From Ministeria vibrans ATCC 50519 (lineage: Eukaryota > Opisthokonta > Filasterea): a stretch of 63,609 nucleotides of DNA. The notes beneath the pieces were generated by a model. That model did no database searches and was not told where the DNA came from. It saw only the letters and a list, made by a program, of their open reading frames with translations. Below, piece after piece: positions 1-9,583 of the stretch (its first letter is position 1; every line of letters starts with the position of its first letter). The stretch spans positions 1 to 63,609 of the forward strand of contig CALSCP010001258.1 in NCBI GenBank assembly GCA_943704425.1, given 5' to 3'. The position numbers were made by a program, and so were the translations under genes.

Positions 1-66
1 AAAAAAAAAACAAACACACAAACAAAAAAAAACAAACAAAAAAGGGATAGGGTGAAATGACTGTAC

Positions 67-1057
67 CTTTCCGGTAGTTGAATCGATGGAAGGCACGAGA
101 GGAGAAAGGAGCTGGTAAACAGTAAAGAGGGAGAGGTCGATGTCGCCAGGGCCAGTGAGTTCAAAGAATTGGTCGCCGAGAGCATAGCTGAGTTCGCTGA
201 AGAAGAAGGGGAGGGAGTTGGAGGGGGCGAGCTGAGTGCCGCCGTTGCTGCAGCCGATGCGCTCACAATGGACACCGGCAAAGCCAACGGGACAAACGCA
301 TGTGTACGAGAAATGTCCGTCGACGCAGGTGCCGGAGTGCACGCAAGGGTTGGAGGCGCAGTCGTCAATGGAGACGGCGCAGACGGAGCCAGTCCAGCCA
401 GCAGGACACGAGCAAAAAGGTGTAATAGACTGGCCATCGTTAACAAAGCCGCGCGAGTGGGCGACAGGGCCGGTCCAGGTAAAGTCCGCGTAGGAGACAC
501 CGACGCCTTTAAGCTGCAGTGACTTGGTCGAGTGCCCCCCCGAGTTCTCGTGTACAAGGATATCTTCGCTGTCGTAGACGAAGCCATTCTTGACGTACGA
601 GAGGGTTCCCTCGTAGGAAATGAAGTGGGGCGTGAGCAACTCGGCGTCATCAATGAGCATGTAGCCGTCGCGCGGTCCATTTCCATTGTTTACATGACTC
701 ACCCACACAGCACCAAACCCACTTGACCCCTCGTTGGGAATGATGAGGCCGTCCAGTTCAAAAGTCAAGTAGAGAACTGCAACGTACTATCAAAAAGAAA
801 GCACAACGATAAAAAGTAAAGTGAGAGGGTTGCGAGGACGACAGTACATAGAAAAAAAGAGAGAGGAGAGAAAGAGAGTGTGTGTGTCTCTGCATGTATG
901 TATTGTGCGCGCGTGAAGGTGTAAATAGAGTGAGTGTGGGGGAGTAATTGTAACGGGTGCGTGAGGAGTATTGTGAGCGCGTGTGCGAAGTATAGAAGAG
1001 TGAGACAATGTGTGTGCGTGTGTGCGTGTGCGTGTGCGTGTGTGTGTGTGTGTGCGT

Positions 1058-1088
<31 letters not shown>

Positions 1089-1677
1089 CGAGTGAGTGTT
1101 GTGACAGCTGTGTGCAAACAGAGTGTTGTAGTGGGTGCGTGAGGAGTGTAGAAGAGAGAGAGGGTGTGCGTGTGTGCGTGTGTGTGTGCGAGGGAGTGTG
1201 GTGACAGCCTGTGTGCAAACAGAGTAATTGAACTGATTGTGAGAAGACTAAGGGCGGTACCTTGCCGAGACTTGCGTCGAATACGGGGGTCCGTGGACTG
1301 GCGAGGCGCAGCAGTTTGTAGGGCGACAGGTCGAAGCCGGCGGGCCCAACAATCTCAACACCCTCGTTGTTGTCGTCGCCCGGATCGGCGTAGTGCAGCT
1401 CGTTGATCCAAATGGGCAGCGCCGTGGGTCTGTCGCTGTTGCGGGTGCCGCCGTTGAAGCAGTCGAGGCTATTTGCGGGCCCACAGCTCGAGTGCACGAG
1501 CGGAGTGGTCGACAGGACGGACACCACACACATCCAAAAGAACACACCTAGCGGGGCGCTGTTAGGGATCGCAGCGAACACACACACAGAGACAAGAGGA
1601 ATGACAGCCGGTTGCGGCCAAACAGCGGGCAACACTGCGGTGAGGAAGCGAACAACGACCGCTTGTGGGAATCCCAT
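67..1677 (-). CDS. Secreted protein with lamin-tail-like and EGF modules (3' partial)
   Basis: Two exons are visible, 1261-1677 and 67-786, and a donor after position 67 shows the gene continues beyond the window. The start is the ATG at 1677, followed by a long hydrophobic N-terminus (signal peptide or anchor, about residues 5-60). The mature part begins with a lamin-tail (LTD)-like motif, IWINELHYADPGDDNNEGVE, a pattern common in bacterial and protist surface proteins. Exon 2 carries the rest of that beta-sandwich, then a six-cysteine EGF-like unit (IDDCASNPC...CVCPVGFAGVHC), then the start of a second LTD-like unit. A repeating LTD-EGF extracellular protein is therefore likely; its role (adhesion or matrix binding) is inference. 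The intron (787-1260) is filled with GT/CA repeat. Family call is by motif only. Confidence 0.7.
1009..1200. repeat. (GT)n microsatellite
   Basis: Interrupted GT/GTGC repeat inside the intron of the LTD/EGF gene. It produces long spurious His-Thr or Val-Cys reading frames on both strands. Confidence 0.9.
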
Positions 1678-2194
1678 TGTGGTATTCTTATCGTTTCTTA
1701 AATAATTATGCGAACTCGTGCTGTGAGCGCACAGACACGCAGAGAGAGGGAGGGAGACGGGGAACGGTCGGCAAGAGCAAGAGGGAGTACTAGCACAGTG
1801 TCGCCGACGACTGGAGCGGCGTGGCTGGTCGACAGCCAAAGTGAGTGTGAACGTTATTATTTCATCAAAATAGTACAGAGTTGGAAAGAACCCAAAGAGC
1901 GCTGTTTTCGACAGTCTCCATGCCGAAAAGCAAATGAAACAAAAGCACACATGTGACCTGCGGTGTTTGGAGGGAAGCTCGTACCCATCTTGTGTGTGTT
2001 GGAAAGCGAAAAACGCCAATGGACGGAGAGTGGCGACTCGCAGGGCGTTCAGTGGTGTTCCCAAGCACCCAGAGGCCAGAGCAATGTGGATAGCCCAAAG
2101 AAAGAGGCGAAACAAAAGACTTGACTCGGTGTTCACTTTTGCGATCATAGATATGAGACGACAATTGATCACACACACAACTTTTGTTTTCACA
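1678..2194. other. Divergent intergenic region
   Basis: Non-coding gap of about 520 bp between the divergent starts of the LTD/EGF gene (1677, minus) and the methyltransferase gene (2195, plus). Reading frames that cross it are extensions of neighbouring exons. I see no further gene or repeat. Confidence 0.5.
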
Positions 2195-3000
2195 ATGGAG
2201 GACGAACGGCGTCGGTTGATCCCGCTGATGGTGATCGGGGGAACGCTTGCGGCGGTGTACATTGGGTTCTACCCGTTTGCGTCGGTGGTGCTGCACAAGC
2301 ACTCACTGCCCTTCGTGCCCGCCAACCCCAGACAGATCCGCCGTGTCCTGGGCCTGATGAAACGCCGCGGGCCGCTGCTGGACATTGGCTCTGGCGATGG
2401 GAGAGTGGTCATTGCGGCTGCGAAGGAGCAGGTGAGAGAGACTTGATCGTTCGCCAAAACGTCTTTCACACGACTGGCACAGGAGCGTCGAGGCGTCGGC
2501 GTCGAAATCAACATATGGCTTGTGTTGTGGGCGCGTCTTCAGGCGCTGCGCCACGGCGTGTCGAAACGCACCAGCTTCATCAAGACAGATTTATGGAAGG
2601 TTCCTTCTTTGATGATCAGTTGCACTGTCGTCTCATTGTCATCATTCGTTGCAGTACGACATTCGGGGCTACAAGACAATTGTCGTCTTTGGCGTGCCTG
2701 AAATGATGGACGATCTTACAGACAAGTTAATACGAGAAATGGATCAGGATGCTGAGGTAGGCAGAGAGAGAGAGAGAGGACACGATAGTGCACCTTTCAA
2801 TCGAATCGTTGCAGGTGATTGCCTGTCGATTTCCACTTGCGCACAAGTGGAAGCCAGCTGAGGCACTACCAGACTCGGCAGGCACACAGGGACTCCATGG
2901 CGTGTGGCGGTATGTGAGCAAACGGCCCGATATGTTCGCAAAGACGGCAAAAGGCACACAAGAAGATCGGGACCAGAGCGAGGGACGGAGAAGTGTATAA
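2195..3000 (+). CDS. FAM173/ATPSCKMT-like protein-lysine N-methyltransferase
   Basis: Four exons, 2195-2431, 2483-2599, 2655-2756 and 2815-3000, all in phase, give 213 residues, close to the usual length of the family. A membrane segment near residues 8-25 is followed by the basic linker and the SAM-binding motif I, LLDIGSGDGRVVIAAA (about residues 65-80). Exon 2 supplies the family-typical GVEINIWLVLWAR and exon 3 the YKTIVVFGVPEMM strand. FAM173 proteins (ATPSCKMT, ANTKMT) are mitochondrial inner-membrane enzymes that trimethylate lysine in ATP synthase subunit c or the ADP/ATP carrier; the substrate here is not decidable from sequence. The last 23 codons and the 3' UTR are duplicated immediately downstream (see the repeat at 2932-3121). 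Confidence 0.85.
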
Positions 3001-3121
3001 GATTTCAATTTCATTTGTAAGGAAAATATGTTTGCAAAGACGGCAAGAGGCACACCCGAAAATCGGGACCAGATCGAGGGACGGAGAAGTGTATAAGATT
3101 CAATTTCATTTGTAAGGAAAA
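2932..3121 (+). repeat. Tandem duplication of the methyltransferase gene 3' end
   Basis: Two copies of a unit of about 95 bp, 2932-3027 and 3028-3121. Each starts at ATGTTYGCAAAGACGGCAA and ends at TTCATTTGTAAGGAAAA. Copy 1 contains the last 23 codons and stop of the methyltransferase gene. Copy 2 keeps an open frame ending in the same GRRSV-stop and abuts the stop codon of the oppositely oriented sulfatase gene. Confidence 0.9.
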
Positions 3122-3122
3122 C

Positions 3123-5106
3123 TCAGGCGGGATCATTGCACTGTGCGCCCACACAGGAACGAAGAAAGTCAAGGCGCTTGCGGTAGTGGGAGACTCGCTC
3201 GGAGGGAAGAGACGAAAGGGTGTTGTTGAGCTGGTACGGATCGGAGTGCATGTCAAAGAACTCTGTGTGGTAGAATGTGTTGGTCTTCTTGTCGTCTACA
3301 GCGCAGTGTGTCAGCCAATCAATCAATCAATTGTAAATGAGTGTCAGCGGTGAGTGTGTTTGATGAAGAATCAAATGAGTGTTTTTTTTTAGTGTACCCC
3401 ATGTTCTGTAGTAGTCACAGAAGATTGAGTTTTCGTCGTCGTTGAGAGTGCGCACGCACGACCAAGTGTTGTTAACGCTGTCCTGCCACCAAAAAAAGGG
3501 ACCTACAGATACACACGGAGAGTGAGTGACTACATCTCTCGTTCTCTCTCTCTCTGACCTCCAGTGTAGAAAGGGGGAGTGGAGAAGGAGTTGTTTCCAA
3601 TGTGGGTGGGCGCATCCTGACCCCAGTACTCGGTGAGACAGTCCTTGCGAGGTGGAGAGTCGGGCGGGGACATAGCAGGATGAAGGGCGGACGCAAAGGA
3701 GCGGCCGTCAAAGGATGGGGGCAAGGGAGAGACGCCGGCAAGGTCAAGAAGGGTTGGAGCAATGTCGATGTTCTGAGTGATGAGAGGGGAGCGACGGGGA
3801 ACGGACGAAGCGTGAGGGGTGCGCACGTACAGCGGCAGACGAATGTTCTCCTCGTATGGCAGTCGCTTGTCGTACGGCATCGCAAAGTTCCCCAGATGGT
3901 ACCCGTTGTCGCCCGTGTAAATACTACGCAGTGCAAAAGAAGGTGTAAGCCGACGGAAGAGTGAGTCTCTATAAAAAAAAGGGTGTACATGTATGTGTTG
4001 TCAAGTGCGTTATGTTTGCGCAGGAGCTCCACCACATCCTCCACCATGTCGTCGACGGATTGCAGCACTTGAAGGCGACGCCGGAACGTCAGGTCGCTGT
4101 AGTTAATCTCAGATTCGTTCATGGTGCCTTGTTCCCACACAAGCCAGTGCTTTCCTTTGGTCGCTGTGTTCCAGTTGGGTGTGCGAGGTGCCTTGGCGTC
4201 CGGGAACAGCGTGGAGTACTGCGGGGCGGGATCGTTGGGGCCGTGACAGGCGGGTGAGGAGAGCATCGCAAAGAGTGGCGTGTCGGGACTGTTGCTGAGC
4301 TGCGAGTCGATCCACGACAGCGACGTGTTCTTGACCAGGTCGGTGAAGTAGTCGTGCTCGTAGTCGTGTCCGTGTTGCACAGTTTTGCCATTCATCGACA
4401 CAGCATAGTCGTAGTACCGCGAGTTGCCCTGCAGACCCACCCAGTGGTCCCAGCCGGCCGGGACATGCTCAAGACCGCCCACTGCACAACCACAAACAAA
4501 CAGTTTGGTGTTGTTGGTCGCACCGCAAAACCACACAAAGACACAAAAGGGCCCGGGGCGCGTGTATTACCTTTGGGGTTGCCGTACGCGTTGAGGTACT
4601 TGCCGGCAAAGCTTGTAGCGTAGCCGGCGTGCTTGAGAAAGACAGACATTGTCGAGTTGGCTTCAATGCGACGCTGCCAGTCGTCGCTGGAGCAGCCGTC
4701 GGGGATGCCGTTCTGGTACGTGCGCGTGTTGTGCTGGAAGCGCCCGCTCAGGAACGACGCGCGGCTCGGGCAGCAGATGGGAGTGGCGACGATCATATTG
4801 CTAAGAGAGAGTGTGTGGTTGTCACGTCGCACTCTCCTCCTTCCCCTCCCCTCCTCCACTCAACACGTACTCAAACACCACGCCGTGGTCGCCCCCCAGC
4901 AGACGCGTCGTCTTGGGCATGTAGTCCATTGAGCCCAGCGTCAAATCCTGATCATCAGTGAGCCTAACGCGAACGGAGAGAGAGACAGGTTGAAATTGGT
5001 GTGTGTTATGGTTTGGGTTGCGATACACAAAAATCAAATGAGGCTTGGCAGGAGCAGCAAGCGCACCAGCAATGCCAAGCAATACAAACAAGGAGTAGAG
5101 GTGCAT
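3123..5106 (-). CDS. GNS: N-acetylglucosamine-6-sulfatase-like sulfatase
   Basis: Seven exons (5027-5106, 4871-4963, 4571-4800, 3989-4481, 3559-3923, 3398-3502, 3123-3295) give 512 residues, near the animal GNS length of about 550. A signal peptide (MHLYSLFVLLGIAGALAAPA) indicates export or lysosomal delivery. The metal-binding LTDDQDLTLGSMDYMPK is followed by ATPICCPSR, the C-x-P-S-R sulfatase signature whose first cysteine (about residue 67) becomes formylglycine. GGLEHVPAGWDHW, the AAPQY-type motif, KHWLVWEQ and YTGDNGYHLG follow in GNS order, with NNTWSCVRTL near the C-terminus. GNS removes 6-sulfate from N-acetylglucosamine in heparan or keratan sulfate. Assignment to GNS rather than another sulfatase rests on the order of these motifs; the natural substrate in a protist is unknown. 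Confidence 0.92.
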
Positions 5107-5525
5107 GCTCCAGGCTAAGAATTACACTGATGACTGATCTGATATTTATTTCGTTTTATTCATTCATCGAAAAGAAATTAATCTTATAATATTTTTCATT
5201 GTCGGTTTTGTCGATAGATCTTGGGGAGACAAATTTTGAATCAATTTCCTGTAGGCGCCGACAGAAGATTGTTGTCTAAAAATTGAACAATGAGTAATGT
5301 TTTTAAAAAATCTCCGTTGATTGTTTGCGGATAATTTTCTCCTCGTTGTCGGTTCTTTGGTTGTTTGTCGACGCTCTACCATCACCATGGTATTTCTCCT
5401 TTTATGACACTCTGTCTCAGACAATCACCTTTTCAGCATGATTTAGCTCAGATTTTGCGGACTGGGTAAGGATCAAACGCGCATTGAAGAGTGTTTTCAA
5501 AAGAAAGGTTTTTGTACTTGTTGCT
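5107..5525. other. Intergenic region
   Basis: AT-rich gap between the start of the sulfatase gene and the stop codon of the Rho-like gene. Only weak reading frames; no gene, RNA or repeat recognised. Confidence 0.5.
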
Positions 5526-7323
5526 TCATTTCATCTCCGCTACCGCGTTTGAACGGCCCTGAGCCACCTTTGAACGACGACAAGGGCGCCCCGCAGATCG
5601 ATGCAACGGTAGCAACGATGTGCTTTTTTTCTGTCGTGCATCCCCCTGCTGTCTCGGCGCAGGTGGGGGTGGGATGCCTTCGTGCGGGGTTCGAAGGAGA
5701 GGCGCACTCGAAATGGTCCGTCGGTCGACAACAATGGGAGCGCTCAGTGACGTTTCCTCACTTTCTTTTACCTCGTAAACCTTAATTGGATCACCTTCCA
5801 CAACCTGTGGAGGTGCAGCCCAAGCCACATGCTGGTGCAGGACCAGCCCCAACGGGGCAGATACGTGTTTTTCCTCCACTGCCGTCTTTGGCTTCTCCTT
5901 CCGCTCGCGCTTGCTATTCTTTTCCTTGATGTGTGGCTGAAACATCCATTTCCCTGGAGTTGGCATACGAGAGCTCAACAACTCCTCGGGACTCGACGAT
6001 TTCTTTTTGCCACTCTCCTTTGCCTGCATGAATAAGTTTGTGTCAGTCTCTTTCTTATGAACCGCATGAATTCATTGTGTCACACCTTCAATTTGAATTC
6101 CAGAACTCCCTTTGCGACCATGTGAAAGACAGCGTCAACGTTAATATTCAGCTCGACACTGCACTCAACAAACGCGTACGCGTTGATTCCAAGTGCCATT
6201 TGTTGACCTTGCGCACGACCAACAGTCTGAAAGAGCAAAAGACGTATTAATTTTACAAAGAATAATAAGAATAAGAATAATAATAATAAGAATAATATAA
6301 GAAGAATAATAAGAATAAGAATCATATAAGAAGAAGAATAATAATAAGAATAATATAAGAAGAATAATAAGAATAATAATAATAATAATTGAGTTTGCAA
6401 GGCGATCTGGCTGTGTCTTTGCATGGTGACTGTAACATTAATAAATGGGTTGTATATTTTTTTCGTTCTTCTTATGATTATTATAGTTTTCATACCTTTT
6501 GCTGGTCGTCGTTGTACTTTTCGATGTTTGTGGCTACTAAAATCACTGGCACTTTGGGCAAAGAGCGAATCACCTCGGTGTTCCAGTCCATAATGCTGCT
6601 AAAGGACTCGGGACAGTCCGCGGAGTAACACAGAAGGACACAATGGACGTCTATAGAGTCCACGTATATGTTTTAGGGTTCTCCGCAATTTGTTTTCTTA
6701 CCTTGATGGTCGCTGAGCTCGCCCACGAGGATATCGTCACCGTTGTCAGACGTCTCCCAAAGGAGAAGATCCATCTCACCCTCAGGTATGACTTGGACGC
6801 CATTGATACAAGGTGCAGGAATACGCTTGCGCGCGTTCTCGAAAGTCTAACCAAAATCACCAAACATTCATTTTCAAATGTCACACGCACACAGGAAAAC
6901 AACAGTAGCACGTAGATGTTTTAAAAATGGGTTTAAAAGCGTGACGGGCATTGAATGGTATTAATATGAAATAAATATAAGTTTCGTCTCCGTTTCGTCG
7001 TCGAGTTTCTTTCGCGTACCATTGGAAGGGGCTCTGTCGGACACTTTGGAATATTTCCGTGAGCAAATGCACGCAGCAGCACAGTCTATGCATGTCATGT
7101 GTAAGATTTTATCAATTTGAGGCACTTTAATGGAAAATATGAAAGATCGAGAGAATTGTCGGAAAAACATTGTCGAGTCGACCAGCTGGGTTTATTTTTT
7201 TATTTTATCGCTCACCTTTGCGCTCGACGGATCTCCAAGAGTCAGCACCTTGGCAGTGTAAATTATTTTACGCTGCTCTATTCCAGTCGGAATTCCCGTC
7301 TTGAACGGTTTGCAGTGGCTCAT
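5526..7323 (-). CDS. Rho-like protein with degenerate GTP-binding motifs
   Basis: Six exons (7216-7323, 7020-7085, 6702-6846, 6496-6650, 6086-6226, 5526-6023) join in phase to give 370 residues. Residues about 20-205 align along a Rho/Rac fold: VLTLGDPSSAKTVLLRAF (P-loop), MTFENARKR (switch I), LLLWETSDNGDD (where DTAGQE should be), SLPKVPVILVATN (G4 strand) and VECSVEL (G5). Every nucleotide-contact motif is altered: the glycine before the P-loop lysine is Ala35, the switch-I threonine is replaced (PM-T-FEN instead of PT-V-FEN), DTAGQ is lost, and NKxD reads TNIE. A 165-residue charged, proline-rich tail follows, without a CAAX box, so prenylation is not expected. Likely a non-cycling pseudo-GTPase scaffold; that role is inference. 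Confidence 0.8.
6389..6475 (+). repeat. Retroposon-like repeat, copy C (5'-truncated)
   Basis: Starts at GAGTTTGCAAGGCGATCTGG and ends at AAATGGGTTGTAT plus a T-rich tail. It matches the 3' half of the copies at 7670-7879 and 9674-9764. It lies antisense in an intron of the Rho-like gene, next to a (AATAAG)n run at 6257-6390. Confidence 0.75.
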
Positions 7324-7669
7324 GAGAATGACAAGAAAAGGATAAAATAAGTGATTTTTAAATTTCAATGGGTTTGTTTGGTTTCCGATTAGTATGCCCC
7401 CTGAAATTTATCTTTTAGCATGTTATCTTCAGCTCAACCAACACGCCAATAAAAGATTTTTGGATCGTTTGTGTCGAAGAAACAGGGGCATTTTTTTTTC
7501 GTCAACTATGCGTTGGTAATCAAAAACTCATTGTTATTCAAAATATTCAAAAACTCATTGTGATTCAAAGTAATCAAAAACTCATTGTTATTCAAAAATT
7601 AATTATATTTTTTATTGACGATAAATTGAGAATGTATTCTTTATTTTTGAAAAAACCAAATTAATAATA
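7324..7669. other. Intergenic region with short tandem and inverted repeats
   Basis: Contains three near-copies of a unit built on TCAAAAACTCATTGTTATTC between about 7519 and 7600. Flanking 7392-7492 are ATGCCCCCTG and CAGGGGCAT, which are inverted complements about 100 bp apart and could be ends of a small miniature element. No gene seen. Confidence 0.55.
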
Positions 7670-7879
7670 ATAGAAGAAGAAGAAGAAGAATACAACCCAT
7701 TTATTAATGATACAGTCACCACGCGAAGACACAGCCAGACCGCCTTGCAAACTCAACCGAAACTCTAGAGGTAACATGGGAGAACAGTGGCAGGTCATAG
7801 TGCTGTGTCGACGCTATCCAGTGAGGCAATCGCAATGGTACGCCATACCCCCAGTGGAGGCTTAGGGCTCTGACACCAT
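7670..7879 (-). repeat. Retroposon-like repeat, copy A (longest copy)
   Basis: Read on the minus strand it begins TGGTGTCAGAGCCCTAAGCC, contains GGCGTACCATTGCGATTG and GAGTTTGCAAGGCGGTCTGG, and ends AATGGGTTGTATTCTTCTTC followed by TTC/TTA repeats. Other copies share its 3' end and are cut at different 5' points; copy B (20757-20888) keeps the same head. This is the pattern of a non-LTR-mobilised short element. Confidence 0.75.
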
Positions 7880-7959
7880 GAATAATAATAGTAAGGATGA
7901 TGATTATAATAATAATTTGTTATAATTGTGTAATTCAAAGGGTCGATGTGTTTTCTTCT

Positions 7960-9583
7960 TCATTTTCTCTGCTTGGACTTCTTTCGCTCGCTGTGACGTT
8001 TTGGCGCCGGCACAATGTCAACTTTTGAGTTATTCGGTGCTTTGCTAAGCTTGGTGCGAATCTTCTTGGCAATCGCACTTGGGTGAGCGCTTCCACCCTT
8101 CTTCATGGACGGCTAAACAACACAAACAGTTTAACTATTATTAAGACTTAGTACTCGTTTTACCCCCTTCCGCGTGGCAACCGAAGTCACCGGGGCTCCC
8201 ACTCTCTTGTGCATGGACACAAGATGCTCCACGTCGACTGCATCTCGCTCGTCCGCTTGGTCCTCCGCCTCGTCCTCACTGTACACCACCTCATCGGTGG
8301 TGCACGCACCACTGTCCATCATGACTGGAAAACACTCTGACTCCTGATCGCCGATTGTGCTGTCGTTGCTGCGTCTCTCTTCAGGTGCCGACTCAGTGCA
8401 AAACAGCTGAAAATGCTAAAATGTACAACATTTGGCATTGGTTTTTGGACAATGGCCGTGCATAAAAAAAAATACCGACGCTCGCGATGCTTGTCTCTTC
8501 TCCTCCAACATGTCGTCAATTTTGAGTGCGACAGCGTGCGAAGCTTGGACGCATTGTTCAAGTTTGTCGGCGCACGCCTCCCACTCTGCAACACAACGTT
8601 GGAATTGAGCTCTGTGAAGAAGGTAATTTCGCCCTGTTCTTCCTCACCTTCCTTTCCTTCTTGACGCGACTTGGCGACAAGATTTCCAATCTCTTTGAGA
8701 GCACCTTTGATTTCGGAGAGCTGCTCTTTTGTCTGCAAAAGAGGTGAAAAATAGGGGATGAGGAAAAGCGCGGCAAAGTAGAACACTTGAAAGAAAACCT
8801 GTTTGGACAGTTTCTGTCGCGCTTCGTCTTGAACGCACTGATAGTCCTGCAGTCGTTGGTCAAAACCTTTAACTTGAGACACAAGAGGTGCAATCGCAGC
8901 TGCAATAGACTTTGAAATGGCCTCCGAGACAGTTTCGTCGACAGCGACCGATGGTTTCGGGTTCGCGTCGGTCACCGGCGCCACTTGGTCGTCCATAGGA
9001 GGATTCTTGCGGAAAAGAGGACTAAGCGTGCCGTATGCCTGACTGAGACTGCCGCTGGCGCTTTGCTACGAGCAACAGTGGTCGTTTTGAGTCGTTTCGT
9101 TTCTGTTTCGCTTACGTCGGTCAAACTGTCGCCACCCCACGAAAACGTCGACTGGGCACTGGGCTTTCGGCCGATTCGCTGTTCCATAGCAGCAGCAGAG
9201 ACTGACGCTTGTAATGCGCGATGAGCTACGGTGTGTGGCTACGAGACACACACACACAAGCAGTGTTTTTTTCTTCGTTTCTTTGTGTCGTTGACGCGTT
9301 TTCGATTCGTTTTCGACTTACTCTTTCGCTGACAGACATGTCTCGCGCGGAGAGTTGCGGCTCTTGTAAACATGAGGCAGTATGGCGTGAGGCAGGGCGT
9401 GGGGTAGGACGAGTTGAGCGACTGGGAGGGAGTAGCCTGAGAGGAGAGCGAAAAAAAAAACGAATTATTCATTATCAATTGTGTTTTCAGGGGACAGAGC
9501 AATGATTGTAGATTGAGCAGCGATTCGTACCATGAGGGCGTGTCGTAGCAACGACCAGGAGAGAGCTCATTGTAGCTCGACAT
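7960..9583 (-). CDS. Unknown coiled-coil, charged protein
   Basis: Eight exons (9531-9583, 9322-9436, 9116-9238, 8799-9065, 8648-8732, 8476-8585, 8164-8391, 7960-8112) are phase-consistent and give 377 residues from ATG 9583. I do not recognise the family. The first 60 residues are Ser/Pro/Arg-rich. Residues about 150-250 have a regular heptad-like pattern (IAAAIAPLVSQVKGFDQRLQ, EQLSEIKGALKEIGNLVAK, CADKLEQCVQASHAVALKID), a likely coiled coil. An acidic patch (VYSEDEAEDQADERDAVD) comes next, and the tail is strongly basic (PAPKRHSERKKSKQRK), as in many nuclear or cytoskeletal proteins. The acceptor of the exon starting at 8391 is uncertain because two alternative AGs lie just upstream. The 5' end lies 70 bp from the N gap, so an extra upstream exon cannot be excluded. 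Confidence 0.65.

Noticed and set aside
790-2262. Single 490-residue minus frame
   Set aside because: It runs through the 5' intergenic region and through a CA-repeat intron; only 1261-1677 of it is coding.
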